A stretch of DNA of 64,000 bases from Pomphorhynchus laevis (GCA_012934845.2 WNNJ02001248.1:124001-188000), one strand, 5' to 3'; counted from the stretch's first letter, positions 47,041-58,775 are shown. Numbers and translations are program-made. Notes: generated from the letters alone by a model not told the origin.

Positions 47041-47860
47041 AAAATAAAGATAAATAATAAATAATTATATTAAGTTGATATACTAATAAATATGTCTTAT
47101 ATATTAGTATATATGATATATAATGTCATAAAATATAGATATATCAAAATAATATTTGCGTTAGTTGACCAGGTCTATCTGTAAATTTATTTAATTAAAT
47201 TACTGAAAATAAAAAATTCTTTAAAAAATATTTGACTAGATTTATACGAATACCATCTATAAAATGTTTATGTTGATTGTAAGTAAAGATAGATTGATTG
47301 TCGTAGAGACCAAGTAAAACAACTAAGCGGGATATAAGTTTTTAAAAATCTAAAAAACTTATGACATAACTTACATTAAAAACTTATATTAAAATCTATA
47401 TGATATATAAAATCAAGGTAATATTTGTATATATGTATCTAAATATCTTATATTTGTATATGAGATAATAATTGTATAATTGTATAATTATATCTTAATA
47501 TTTTATGTTGATATACTAATGACTGCGCTACTTATGCAGTCATTGTTACTATTGAAATTTTGATGACTAAAAATCTTAAAAGCGTGTAAGATTTACAAAA
47601 TATTTATTAACATTTAACTATTTACAATTTTTATCGAAATATCTTACGAAAATGAGTGCTAATAGACCACTATACTCTTCTGAAAAACTATAAATTTGTA
47701 ATGCCTATTATTTGTTTGTGTTTTAAATTAATGAAAAGTTTGTGTTTAGCAATCCGAAATATTGCACCATGGAGTTTTGAGTTATTTACATTCATTATTA
47801 ACAAATATTAATTATTTATTATTATTTAATTTAAGTTGATATACCTGTGCAGTCATTTTT
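47041..47860. other. AT-rich spacer
   Basis: No gene seen. ATTGAAATTTTGATGA appears at about 47,553, and again at 47,864 and 48,109, which suggests a dispersed or tandem repeat leading into the next block. Confidence 0.45.
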
Positions 47861-47864
47861 ACCA

Positions 47865-48300
47865 TTGAAATTTTGATGACTATTTTATTCTGCACGCTAC
47901 TTTAATCCTATCTATACGCCGACAGCAATACGCTACATTTCAGTATTGGTAAAACTCATCGGCTACTGATCCAATACCTACGTTTCACGTTTCGATCTTT
48001 TTTATGTTGTCTGACGAACAGTCGACTCGTCTACTTTATCGACATTTAGTTTTAATGAAAGACTTTCGTCTTACATCTTACAAATTAAATGATTAAGAAT
48101 AATTGTTATAATTGAAATTTTGATGATTATTTTTATCCTGCACGCTACTTTACTCCTATCTATACGCTGACAGCAATACGCTACATTTTAGTATTGGTGG
48201 ACATCATCAGCTACTGATCCAATACCTACGTTTCACGTTTCGGTCCTTTTTAAGTTGGCTGACGAACAGTCGACTCGTTTGCAATATTGGCGATTAGATT
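47865..48300. repeat. Tandem duplication, 248-bp period
   Basis: Two diverged copies share GCACGCTACTTTA, CTACTGATCCAATACC and CCTACGTTTCACGTTTCG (47,977-47,994 and 48,225-48,242). On the minus strand each copy reads CGAAACGTGAAACGTA, which can fold as a GAAA box plus a 4-bp ACGT stem and a GTA triplet, as in the 3' half of a hammerhead ribozyme. A matching intact CTGATGA half was not found in the right place. The block may be a PLE pseudo-LTR, since a PLE nuclease relic follows. Confidence 0.5.
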
Positions 48301-48469
48301 TAAAGAAATTTGCAACCCCGTCTGCGGGTCGCCTTTTGCCAATAGGCGAACATATATTAATGATAAATGAAACAATATAAAGGGTTCGGAAAGAGGCAGA
48401 AAATCATAATTGTTTATATCAGAAAAATTCCCAAAATAAAAAAAAAAACTTTTTTGAACGTAAACCTGA

Positions 48470-48800
48470 TTACAATCAAGATGGTGTTGTATATCAAATA
48501 TCATGTGGGTATTGTGATGATGCTTATATAGGACAAACAGGGTAAGATTTGGCTAAACGTATTTATCAGCATAAATATTCTGTTAAAAAAAGGAACAGGA
48601 TCTGTCGCTGTTATAGAATATTCCTTAAACAATGAGCATAGAATATCTTTCAAGAATAGTCTAAAAATTTTGGTGGAAACCCGTATTTTAGAACTAAGAA
48701 TACAGAGGCATATTTTATGAATAAAAATGAAAATATATTAAGGCGTAATAATAAACCGGATATTGATCTTATAACTAATATTTTTAATTATAATTAAATG
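48470..48800 (+). mobile_element. PLE relic, C-terminal GIY-YIG nuclease
   Basis: The plus strand reads DGVVYQISCGYCDDAYIGQT and DLAKRIYQHKYSVKK, the GIY-YIG core with its CxxC pair, then a decayed middle and the end NTEAYFMNKNENILRRNNKP. This is the C-terminal nuclease arrangement of classical PLEs. The reverse transcriptase is not present. The relic is broken, with about three breaks. Confidence 0.8.
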
Positions 48801-48879
48801 CTTTGTTTGTTAAATTTATTATTTTATGTAATGCAATTGATAGGTTATTTTTAATGTTTTATTTTGTATTTTATGTTAT

Positions 48880-51347
48880 TATTATAACATACAAGACTAT
48901 AGCCATGCAGCTGTTTTGTCTGCTCACAGTAAAACCAATTTTATGTCAGCAAAAAAGGATATTTAAATTAGAATCTATGCAAAGCCATGTAATTAGCGTT
49001 TTCTTAAAATGCACTCTATTTGATATGATGATGATATTCTCTGGAAGTTTGTTCCAAAGCCTCACTGCTCAATGAGAAAGGCGATATAGTCTTCCGAGTT
49101 TGCCGTGATGCAGGGTCCTCACAGTAAGAGAGTGACCTCGTTTAGTAGTTCGCTGGCTTTGCTGAATACAGTGGACCGGAAATCCGTCACGCTCGAATAA
49201 CATATCCCTTAAACAAAATATCAAGACATACTATACTAGTACGGACTGAAGGAAGTCCTATATTGTGCAAGCGGTATTTATAAGACAATTTCTTGAGAGA
49301 ATGGCACGATCTCGTCAACCTACGGAGGACATTTTCAAGCTCATTCATCTCACCACGTGTACATAGAAATACTGCAGGGATACAATATTCAATAATAGGA
49401 CGAATAAGTGAATTGTATATTATTTTAAGTCAGGAAGCCGATGGGTTACAAAAACACCTCCGGACAACATAGCTAAGTTTCCTGGTCATTTGGATGATTC
49501 TGTCCGTGTTTGGACGACTCTTCAATGACTTGCGCACAAGTATTCCCAAATTTCATGTGCATTGTACCTGCGTAATTGTCTAAGCACCTAATTTATATCT
49601 GAAAGGAAATTTCTTATGCCCTAAGTGCATGTGGCAGCACTTTGATATATTTAACATCAGTCCTGTCTCATTACTCCACCTAACAATATTATCTAAATCT
49701 TCTTTAAGCAGAAAAGAGTCAGGATACGATTGAATGTACCGCCATAACTTGAGGTCATCCGCAAACGCTAGGATTTTGCATCTTAGTCTTAATAACAGAT
49801 CCTGAAGAAAAATGTTGAACAGTAAAGGACCGAGAACCCTACCTTGAGGCACTCCGGCACAAACATGACGTTGTGAAGAAACACTAATGCCTAGCCTCAC
49901 TTGATATGACCGACCCTTTAAGAACGAACTAATCCAACGAACTACATGGGGATCGGTACCGTATTTAGCCAAAACTACTAGCAGAGGATCATGTGGTACT
50001 CGGTCAAACGCCCGGCTCAAATCATTAAAAATTACATCGACCCCACACCCATCCGCTACTACATCTGCCCAATTTTCACGAGCCATAATTAAATTACTAA
50101 GGCATGATCGACCAGTTCGAAATCCATGTTGAGAAGGGTGCAGAAGTTTAAATCTATCCATATGAGAAGTTATGTATTTATGCACGAACCTTTCAAGGCA
50201 TTTACATACAACGCTTGTCAGACTTACAGGACGATAATTGGACGGGACTTCTCTGTTCCCTTTTTTGTATATAGGAGTAATGTGAGATCGATTCCACTGA
50301 TCAGGGATGTATGATGTACATAGAGACATGTTAAACATCTCTGATAATGGGAATGCTAGCAGGTCGTTTTTGAAGAATAAAAGGATGAATGTCGTCCGGC
50401 CCAGCCGACGTGTAACAATATAATTTACGCAATTCCCGTGATACCTCTGCTGGAGGAATTAATGGCATATGGGAGACGAATGTCTCAGGAATTTGCGCTG
50501 GACGAAAATCTGTAATAGAAGTGGGACAAATAAGATCAAAGGCCTCTGCCAACATACTCACAACTTTATCAGGATCTCTCGCAATCTTACCGTCATGGGT
50601 CAAAAGGGAAATTGATGAAATAACTTTTCTACTTTTATTTACATAGCTCTAGAACGGCTTGGAAGAAACTTTATATAATTCCAAGATTTTCGATTCGTGC
50701 TTTTGCCTCTTCAACAATTTCATGTAGTTAAAGCGACGACGACACTGTAAATATTCTAACCGAAGTGCCTGATTTTTCAGAGATGATTTAAAGAGTTTAT
50801 TCCGTTTTTTTAAAAGTCCCACTAACTCATCGTCAAACCAAGCAGGCTTGCGTTTAGCAAGGTTTTGTAAGGTTTTAATGGAGTGACGCAGTCTGTGATA
50901 TATTTGAGGGAAGCTGATAACGTATCCCAATCAATGACATGGGTAATGTCACTATTGTGAAGACCCGTTCTAATTGCGAGCGTACGTAATAAATCAATAT
51001 CCACTTTGTACCAATACGTTTCAGATGTTTAGTTTCGACAGGGGATACATTGACAAGAGCACTAGAAGTTAACTTAATGACAAGATGGTCACTAAGACCT
51101 ATGGGAGGATCATATTGAATTTCATGGACATCTAGTAGAGATTTACTAAAAACTAAATCTAGCAAGGAAGAACTATGTCCCATAAACCTGTTTGCCTGAG
51201 TTACGTGTTGTATAAGAGAGATCATCAACGAGAAAGTTCCATAATTCGGTATACAAATGGCATCCGCCTTGATGACATTCGAATGGGGTATTCCCTGTTA
51301 TATTAGGAATATTGAAGTCCCCAAGAAGGATAAAATTTGAGATGTTG
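48880..51347 (-). pseudogene. LINE-G, CR1-like, 5'-truncated
   Basis: The 3' end (48,880-48,945) resembles that of LINE-F. The reverse transcriptase frame 49,580-50,338 (252 aa) has IYKKGNREVPSNYRPVSLTS, FNDLSRAFDRVPHD, AGVPQGRVLGPLLFN and catalytic LAFADDLKLW. The C-terminal domain at 48,930-49,580 is broken by several frameshifts but keeps RLWNKLPEN. Upstream frames at 50,331-51,228 give the linker and the second half of the endonuclease (PIGLSDHLVIKL). ILLGDFNIPN is at about 51,315. The element is cut there by the next LINE on the plus strand. Confidence 0.85.
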
Positions 51348-51349
51348 GA

Positions 51350-52570
51350 TTATTTTTAATTTAAATTTTATTGTGATCAAATTAAATGTGATCTCCTAAA
51401 TAAACTAAAGAAAAGTGGCACTCCATGTTTGCTTGTTAGATGGATTGAATCGTTTTTAAGCAATCGTAGTAATTGTGTGCATGTTGATGATTTTGACTCT
51501 TCTTCGCTTATATAAGGGTGCCTCAAGATTCAGTATTGGGTCCATTGTTATTTAGTGTCTACATCAACGATCTCCCGGAATTTATTGATTCTCGGATGCT
51601 TTTATATGCAGACGATTTGAAAATCTGGAGGGCAATTCGTTCACCCAGTGATATAGCTATACTGCAACGGGATATCGATGAAGTCAAATATTGGGCTCTG
51701 CTCAATAGGTTGATTGCCAATATATCAAAATGCAAATATTTACGTGTTTGTGGCGGAAATGATCAATCTTCAGCTGATTATAGCTTTCAAAGCAGTGATA
51801 TAGAACGAGTGAACAAATATAAGGACTTGGGAGTGTGGATAAACAGTGACTTGAGTACCGTCGCACATATTGAACATGCTTGTTCAAATGCGTTGGGGAT
51901 AATCGGTCAACTTCGACGCACTTTCATTGCACTCAATCAATTTGCCCTACGTCCGCTGATCTTTGCTCATGTGTTGAGCCGTCTTCTATATGCTGCGCCG
52001 TGTGTGTATCCCCAAAATTCAAAAGAACATATTAGTTCAGAGAGGGTACTTCATAGAGCTACCAAGCTAGCACCGCAACTGAAATTTTTGTCGTACCCTG
52101 ATCGATTAAAAGCACTTAGACTTGAGACTGTCACGTGGACCCGCCGGTACATCGATATGAGTATGGTCTGGCAAATTCTTAATGATTTGGATCATCCACT
52201 TCGAGATTGTCTTCATTTGCGATCATCCAATATCCTCCGAGGCCATGGTTTAACCCTGCGACGTGAAAGGATAAGAAAATCACGAGCTGTCCAATTTGAT
52301 CGGCGAGTTGTATCTCTGTGGAATAGGCTTGGAGTCAACAGTGTGCAGTAGCAATATCAACAAATTCAAAAAGAAATTACGGATGGAGGATACCATGGGG
52401 AAAGCTGCTTTTCCGTATTTGTGATACTTTTATTATATTTTCTTTTTTTTTCTGCAGGGAACCAGCCAATTAAGCCATGCTTTTATGTGCTGTTGAAACA
52501 TTTTTTGTACTGTTTTTTTGTCTGGCTTTCAGATCAAAGCACTGAGTATTCTTAAAGAGAAAAATAAATA
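51350..52570 (+). pseudogene. LINE-A relative, RT and C-terminal domain
   Basis: The copy starts inside the reverse transcriptase (LLNKLKKSGTPCLLVRWIES), passes one stop before the frame 51,518-52,351 (277 aa), and shows SVLGPLLFSVYINDLP and YADDLKIW. The C-terminal block SERVLHRATKLAPQLKFLSY and FDRRVVSLWNRLG is close to LINE-A but clearly divergent, so this is a sister family. A frameshift near 52,349 precedes the last ~25 codons. The 3' untranslated region extends to about 52,570 and ends A-rich. Confidence 0.85.
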
Positions 52571-52676
52571 AATTAAAAGATATTAAAGATTATTATAAAT
52601 TCTTACAAAAAGCACTGAATTCAAAAATCTATAAATTGGACAAAGGCGGCAAGCTTCGCAAATACTTTAAAACAGT

Positions 52677-52745
52677 AATGCCGCGAGGGAAACCATCAGT
52701 TTCCCTCGCGGCATTATAAGACTTTGCATCGAAGCAAAGTCTTAT
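52677..52745. repeat. Two adjacent perfect hairpins
   Basis: AATGCCGCGAGGGAAAC (52,677-52,693) pairs exactly with 52,699-52,715 around a 5-nt loop. Immediately after it, ATAAGACTTTGC (52,716-52,727) pairs exactly with 52,734-52,745 around ATCGAA. Two perfect stems of 17 and 12 bp with no gap are unlikely by chance in such AT-rich DNA. They may be structured RNA or palindromic scars; a bacterial terminator is excluded by context. Confidence 0.75.
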
Positions 52746-53020
52746 ATAAACATATTGGTACAAATTTACGAATCAGCATCTACAAACAGCTAGTCAATTA
52801 TGCAGGCAATGGTTTTCAGTCACCTTATACCATAACGAACAAGCCAATATCGACCCAAACAACTCAAGTTGCTTTCAGCTCGGAGAACGCATATTTGGAA
52901 TATTGGAGAATTCAATAGCCTAATACTTGAGGCTCGGTATTTACAATCACTTAGTGCACGCCGATCGCACACTTAAAATGGGCACACATGGGGTTCGCCC
53001 ATTTTTGATTTATATATTAT
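52746..53020. other. Spacer
   Basis: A short open stretch at 52,724-52,918 (64 codons) has no recognisable features. GGGCACACATGGGGTTCGCC at about 52,981-53,000 loosely resembles the LINE-B 3' motif but lacks the LINE-B coding end. ATTATTATTAGTATT at about 53,020 is the tail of LINE-E. Confidence 0.45.
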
Positions 53021-53024
53021 TATT

Positions 53025-55854
53025 AGTATTAAAAGTTATACCAAATGGCTTGTCAACTGATTACATAGGAAAAATATGAAAAAAAAGACAAGAAAAAATA
53101 AGTAAATAGCGGTTACATAATATTGTATACATCCGGAATACCATGATCGTTAATCCCCTGATGCAGTTGAACTTTAAATTAAGAGAAGTCATTGGTACAT
53201 GCTATTTCTCCTGGCAACGTGTTCCAGGCGTTTAATGCTCGATGTGAGAGCCTAGTCAAACTCACTACTTTACTGTGGGGAAACTTAAATAGTTTCAATG
53301 GGTGGCCCCGACGCGTCTGAGAACAAACTTAAACATAGCACGAGGGAAACCCATCTATTCCATCAACCATTCACCATAATGCAATAAGATCTATGTAATA
53401 TAGCCTCTGACCCAAAGATGGGATCTTTAGAAATTCAAGCAGCTCACGATATGAATATGATCCATCCATACACATTCGAGAACCTCTACGAAGGATTGAC
53501 TCTAGTCTATTGAACTCTCCCTTAGTGTATGGAAAAACTGCTTGCACGCAGTACTCTATATGCGGGCGAACAAGAGCGCAGTAAAGCCGTTTGAAAACAT
53601 GGATTAATACGATTTAATGCATTTTTGACGCAGTACATAGCTCGCATAGCCTTGCTATAGGCAAACTCTGTATTTGACCGAGATTTCAATGTCCTATGTA
53701 CCATGACACCCAGATCCCTATACTCCATGACGACATTAAGAATTGAAATTCCTAGGCGAAAATGACGGTCATCGCAACGCCTTCTTAATTTCATGTGGCC
53801 GCATTTGTCAACATTGATCTTCATACCAGTAGACTCACTCCAAAGGTAAATTTCATTAAGGTCTTCCTGCAGGGAGATGCCAAACGGATCAATATCATCT
53901 ACATACCATAGTTTGAGGTCGTTAGCAAAAGCAAGACAGGGACTCTGAATCCGCAGCAACAATTTGTTAAAGAACACAATAAATAGCAGAGGTCCTAGTA
54001 CGGTACCTTGCGGAACACCACAGTAAACGCGTCTGGGAGTGGAAAGATGGGTGCCAAATCTCACTCTAAAGAATCGATTACGTAAGAAATCTTGAGCCCA
54101 CTTACACAACATTAAAGGAATGCCGTAGATAAATAGTAATGCTACCAAGCTCTCATGCGGCACCCGATCGAATGCTCTTGAAAATTCAAGAGCATTCGAG
54201 ACTTGATTGGCGAGGACTGTCCGCCTCAACCCACATTTCGCGTGAAGTCAATAAGTTAGTTAAGCAGGAACGACCTGGGATGAAACCGTGTTGAGAAGAC
54301 GACATTATTCCGGGTTCCCTTAAGTGATGCCTGATCCGGGTGTCGATCAACTTTTCAAGCACTTTGCATAGAGAACTAGTCAGGCTGATTGGTCTATAGT
54401 CAGTACAATCCGTTGCAATGATTTTCTTTGTGAAAGGAACTACGATGGCAGTTTTCCATACATCAGGAATACATCCACTGGTCAAACTGTTCTCAAAAAT
54501 AGCAAGAAGAGAAGGATCCAAATATCTAGATAAATTCTTCAAGAGAAACGGAGAAATGTCATCAGGGCCGGTAGAGCTAAATGGGTCAAGCTGATCAAGC
54601 TGACTTACAATCTCACTAATCGTTACTGGAAGAAAACGCGAAGATTGCTTTAATGCTACACCATGCGAAGTGATAGAAGCTCTAGGTGAATAATTTGCCG
54701 GTAGCGAAAAAGACGTAGCAAGGCATTCCACAATACCGCTCTGAGAAGTTATCACACATCCCTCCGTATTATGGACATACTTGATTTCTGTGTTAAGGTT
54801 CTGTTACGACGAACATAAGCCCAGAATAGTTTTGGATTTTGTGTTACATTATTAGCGATAGACGATTCGAATGCATATCGTTTTGTTGCTTTAACTCTAG
54901 TACAAAGATTTCGAACATATTTATATCTGGCAGAGAAACTAGAGTCAGAACGCTGAAGCTTCCATAAACAATTTCGTGAACTTATTAGTTGTCTGACGTT
55001 GGAATCTATCCATGCAGGTGACTTAGCAGCATAAGAGGATTCGCGCATAGTGGCAAGAATATCAGATAATTTATGTAGGTAATCAGTGATCATATTCAAT
55101 GAGAGCTTGCCTGGATTCATGAAAGAACACGGGAATTGGTTGTAAACTCTCAAAACATCTTCTCTTCTCACTTTCGACCAATGGCGTTTGGAAGTTTTTG
55201 ATCTAGGTGGACAGAATCTGGAATAAGGGACAGCCGTCAAGGGAGCAATCAGTGGTCACTACTTCCTAAAGGAGGGATATGATCAACTTTGATTATGTCT
55301 CCTACATATCTGGAAAACACCAGATCAAGTACCGAATCCGATCTTGAAGTTAAGCAAGTTGGTTATTGTATGTGCGGAATCAGCATGAGTTCCTCAGCTA
55401 GGAACTCAGATATTTCCCTTTCCGTGGAACTACCATCAGAAAAGACAGAGTCTGACCATCTAGATCGTGGAAGATTAAAATCACCCAAAAGAATAAAGTG
55501 AGGGGAGGAACATACCGATTGTAAAATAAGTTTTAGTTGATCAGTGTCTGCAATTACTGACGAAGATCGATACACGACGCAGAAATTCATACTGGTAGCT
55601 GAGTGATCAATACGGAAGCATAGAGTCTCAAACGACCCAAAAGGGTCACAGACATTCAACACTTCAGATACGAGGAAATTTTCTCTGACATACGCGGCGA
55701 CACCGCCACCTCGCCTACCCGATATTCTGTCGCTTTGTAGAAGGCGAAATCCAGGAATGTTCACAGTGGTATCGACAATATATTGATGCAACCAGGATTC
55801 AGCAACGCAGAAAATGCCATACGAATGAGAAAGCATGTGATACTTCAACTCCAC
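53025..55854 (-). pseudogene. LINE-E ORF2, CR1-like, inactive
   Basis: The endonuclease (55,363-55,854) has AESWLHQYI and FILLGDFNLPRSRW; the SDH motif near 55,253 is followed by a stop. The linker is 54,752-55,240. The reverse transcriptase has DCTDYRPISLTSSLCKVLEK and SSQHGFIPGRSCLTNLL (54,186-54,755), then EFSRAFDRVPHESL and GVPQGTVLGPLLFIVF (53,522-54,229). The catalytic box reads FANDLKLW instead of FADD, so one metal-binding Asp is lost. The C terminus (53,130-53,520) keeps SHRALNAWNTLP. At least four frame breaks are present. The 3' end is AAT-rich near 53,022. Confidence 0.87.
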
Positions 55855-56099
55855 TATTGAGTAGGCAAACTACGAAGATTTGAATACCCAATCAATAAAT
55901 AGCGTGTTGTTTGTGGTAAGGGATTACTAGGAACGATGAATAATCTGTTGAATGAAACTAAGTGCCCCGGATCAGAATTGAAACTAATGCTACTCAAGAG
56001 TTGCGATGAATGACTGTTGAAACTACCTTTTCCAGACGAACTAGCAAGATTTGAACTGGATACTGCTAAGTGACGCTGTTGATCGTTATGGGATTCCAA
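55854..56099 (-). pseudogene. LINE-E ORF2 N-terminal segment
   Basis: This frame opens across the ORF1 stop with no ATG and reads ESHNDQQRHLAVSSSNLASS, then YLLIGYSNLRSLPTQ, the usual start of the endonuclease. A one-base shift at 55,854 separates it from the rest of the nuclease (VELKYHMLSHSYGIF). Confidence 0.7.
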
Positions 56100-56889
56100 C
56101 GACTACTTGGCGCCATTTGACAACCTGAAAATTTCGTATGCATAAGTTCGTTTCACCTGTAGATAGCCGGTTTCGTAATTCTGTTTTTGCTTCGTTTAAC
56201 TTTAAACGATCTTCGAGACTCAGATCCTTAAGAATACGATGTGGATAATCTTTAAGTCGAAAACCACGTTTGAGCAAAAGGTTTGCATGTTTTGCGGAAG
56301 ATAATACAACTTTCAACAATCTTGGTTTCTCTACCACCTTTTTTCTAAGTCGAAACAACTTTGTAATGTTCAGAGTAAAAGCTAGCTTCTCATCACCTTC
56401 TAAGAGTAACTGACAGAACACAGTACGGAGGCTGGACACATCGTCATTCATACGTGTTTGTGAGTAATTGGCGTTTGATTCAGGGATATCAATAAATAGG
56501 ACATTGCAAGACCTATCTGGATTCGAACGGTAGTTTGTGGAAGGAGTGTTGTCCAAAGAAATGCTCTGACCATTGGAAGGTAAATAATTTCCTGATTTAT
56601 TCTTATTTTTGTCCTTCTGTTTTCCATCGATGGTCCCACTCGAATCGCTACCTCTGATTTCACCCAATTGATGGTCTGTCGATCCAGCGTTTCGTGTAGG
56701 TTGCAATAGGGAGTTGCGCCATACCCTTCCTTTGTTTATAGCTGGTGTAATTTGTTCAACATGAATGACCGATTGTTCTTTGTCCTGAAAGGATGACAGC
56801 ATTTGAAGTATTATCGTGCTGATGCGTAGATGACAGTGAAAGTAATTCAATCCGCGGTTCACATATGTCAGGAGTTGAACAGTCATCAA
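56086..56889 (-). mobile_element. LINE-E ORF1, RNA-binding-like protein
   Basis: An open frame of 267 codons. After a Lys/Asn/Ser-rich part it has SCNVLFIDIPESNANYSQTR, DDVSSLRTVFCQLL, KPRLLKVVLSSAKHANLLLK and SLEDRLKLNEAKTELRNRLS, ending with NFQVVKWRQ. The same blocks occur in LINE-D and LINE-F ORF1, and CR1-like ORF1 proteins bind element RNA. The usual N-terminal zinc knuckle is not visible, so the 5' end may be missing. The ORF1 end overlaps the ORF2 frame by about 14 nt. Confidence 0.75.
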
Positions 56890-57037
56890 ATGGCAGCTTA
56901 ACGGCAGGATTAACGGTACAGGTGTTTATCGAAGTTTGATGGTCCGTACGATCTTGAAAGACACGAACGTTATTTAAGTTAAGAGGTAACGATATATCAT
57001 AACACCTTAAAAAAGTTTGAGATCTATAGTAAATACA
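56890..57037. other. LINE-E upstream flank
   Basis: No frame with known motifs. It may hold decayed ORF1 sequence (CTCCTGACATATG near 56,870) and leads straight into the minisatellite. Confidence 0.4.
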
Positions 57038-57439
57038 TTCCAGATTATTCCTGTCAGTTCCAGATTATTCCTGTCAGTTCCAGATTATTCCTGTCAGTTC
57101 CAGATTATTCCTGTCAGTTCCAGATTATTCCTATCAGTTCCAGACTATTCCTGTCAGTTGTAGATTATTCCTGTCAGTTCCAGATTATTCCTGTCAGTTC
57201 CAGATTATTCCTGTCAGTTCCAGATTATTCCTGTCAGTTCCAGATTATTCCTGCCAGTTCCAGATTATTCCTGTCAGTTCCAGCTTATTCCTGTCAGTTC
57301 CAGATTATTCCTGTCAGTTCCAGATTATTCCTGTCAGTTCCAGATTATTCCTGTCAGTTCCAGATTATTCCTGTCAGTTCCAGATTATTCCTGTCAGTTC
57401 CAGATTATTCCTGTCAGTTCCAGATTATTCCTGTCAGTT
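57038..57439. repeat. 20-bp minisatellite, 20 copies
   Basis: TTCCAGATTATTCCTGTCAG repeats 20 times in register, with only about five single-base variants. It ends directly before TTCGCTCGCTACGCTCGC and the LINE-D start codon at 57,487. It lies between LINE-E (minus) and LINE-D (plus), which diverge from it. It may be a repeated 5' leader of LINE-D or a later expansion. There are no spacers, so it is not a CRISPR array. Confidence 0.95.
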
Positions 57440-57486
57440 TCGCTCGCTACGCTCGCGGATTGAGCTCAATCTATCGATAAAAGTTC

Positions 57487-58775
57487 ATGCCTAAAAAAGC
57501 GCAATCTCAGATCTCTGTTCCTGATCAAGAATCTTCCACATCGGAATGCAATGATGATTATACCAGCTTTGAAGTTGGATGCGATTCCAAAGATTGTGAT
57601 GTATGGACACTTGTTCGTGTTAAAATATCCGACCACTCGGTGTATAAACGTAAACATTTCACTTGCGGTTTTTGTACATCAGTACGACTACTACAGTTAT
57701 CCTGCTCCTCTACTCCTGTATCACACACGACCACTCAGACCAATGCTGTTTTAGATGTTTCCCTCGCATCAACACCTGACTTCGCATCTTATAATCCCAT
57801 TATTGAACCTACTCTCTCACACACTCCTCGTTCAACTACGTACAAAACTTCCATTAATCTTTCTCATTCTAACAATGCTAACGGTAAAGCTTTTCATCTC
57901 GTACCTCCTCTTTCCTATCCCTCCCCAAATCTATATAAATCTCAAACTTCTTTATTATCTTCACGTACTTCTTACTCGACCTCCCCCGTATCACTTCTCA
58001 ATAATTTACATCCTTCCATCAAAATCAATTCCGGTAACATTTCCGATCAAGTGATTCAACACTCCATTCCTGTCACTCATGCCCCAACCTATCTTAATTC
58101 TCCTTACTCTACCTCCCACGTAACACTTCCAAATAATTTACATCCTTCATTTAAACTCATCTCCAGTCACATCTCTGATTAATCGATTCAACACCCCGCT
58201 CCTGTCACACTTGCTCCAACCAATATTAATTCTCTATCAAGCACCCCTGTCATTTCCACTTCTATCTGCTCATCTGCCTCGACTCCTACCAGCTCTGTCC
58301 GTCCACCACTTCCACGAAATCGTTTTCCTTCGCGCGATCGCTGTATAATCATATCAAACTTAAAGCTTTCCGAATCTGCTCCTTCACAATCTCGCCTCGA
58401 TGATGATGTATCTGCTTTCAGCTCTATCCTAGTAACCATTCTTCCAGATGATAACCCATCCCTCTTCAATAATACCGATCCTGTATCCTTTATTCGTTAA
58501 AACAAATCCACTAAATCTAATCATCTCAGTCCTCCACTCTTAAAAATCGTTTTCCGACATAGTTAACATGCCTCTTCTGTACTCTCCCAACGCTTTAAAC
58601 TTCTTACCACCTCATCTACTTGACGTATCTTTCCTGACCGCTCCACTTCTGATATCGCCCAGCTCAATTTAGCTCGCATTGAGAAACATCGACGTGAAAC
58701 AAACGGCGAGTCATCCTTATCTATACGTCAAATCAACGGAAATTTTCACGTTGTACACACAAGGCCAAAAATTCG
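57487..58775 (+). pseudogene. LINE-D ORF1, longest copy
   Basis: The frame starts at 57,487 with a zinc knuckle, Cys32 and Cys37 then CDVW, and Cys60/Cys63 in FTCGFC. A long Ser/Thr/Pro-rich linker follows with two internal repeats (NLHPSIKINSGNISD and NLHPSFKLISSHISD). After in-frame stops at 58,180, 58,498 and later, RDRCIIISNLKLSESAPSQS and PPLLKIVFRH continue the RNA-binding-like part. The final part ends at PISPPCLLR, near the ORF2 start. At least four stops make it a pseudogene. Confidence 0.8.

Noticed and set aside
52677-52715. Rho-independent terminator
   Set aside because: The stem has no U-tract and the genome is eukaryotic.
52981-53000. Another LINE-B 3' motif
   Set aside because: Similarity is weak and no LINE-B coding end precedes it.
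57038-57439. CRISPR-like array
   Set aside because: The 20-bp units are contiguous with no unique spacers, and the context is eukaryotic.
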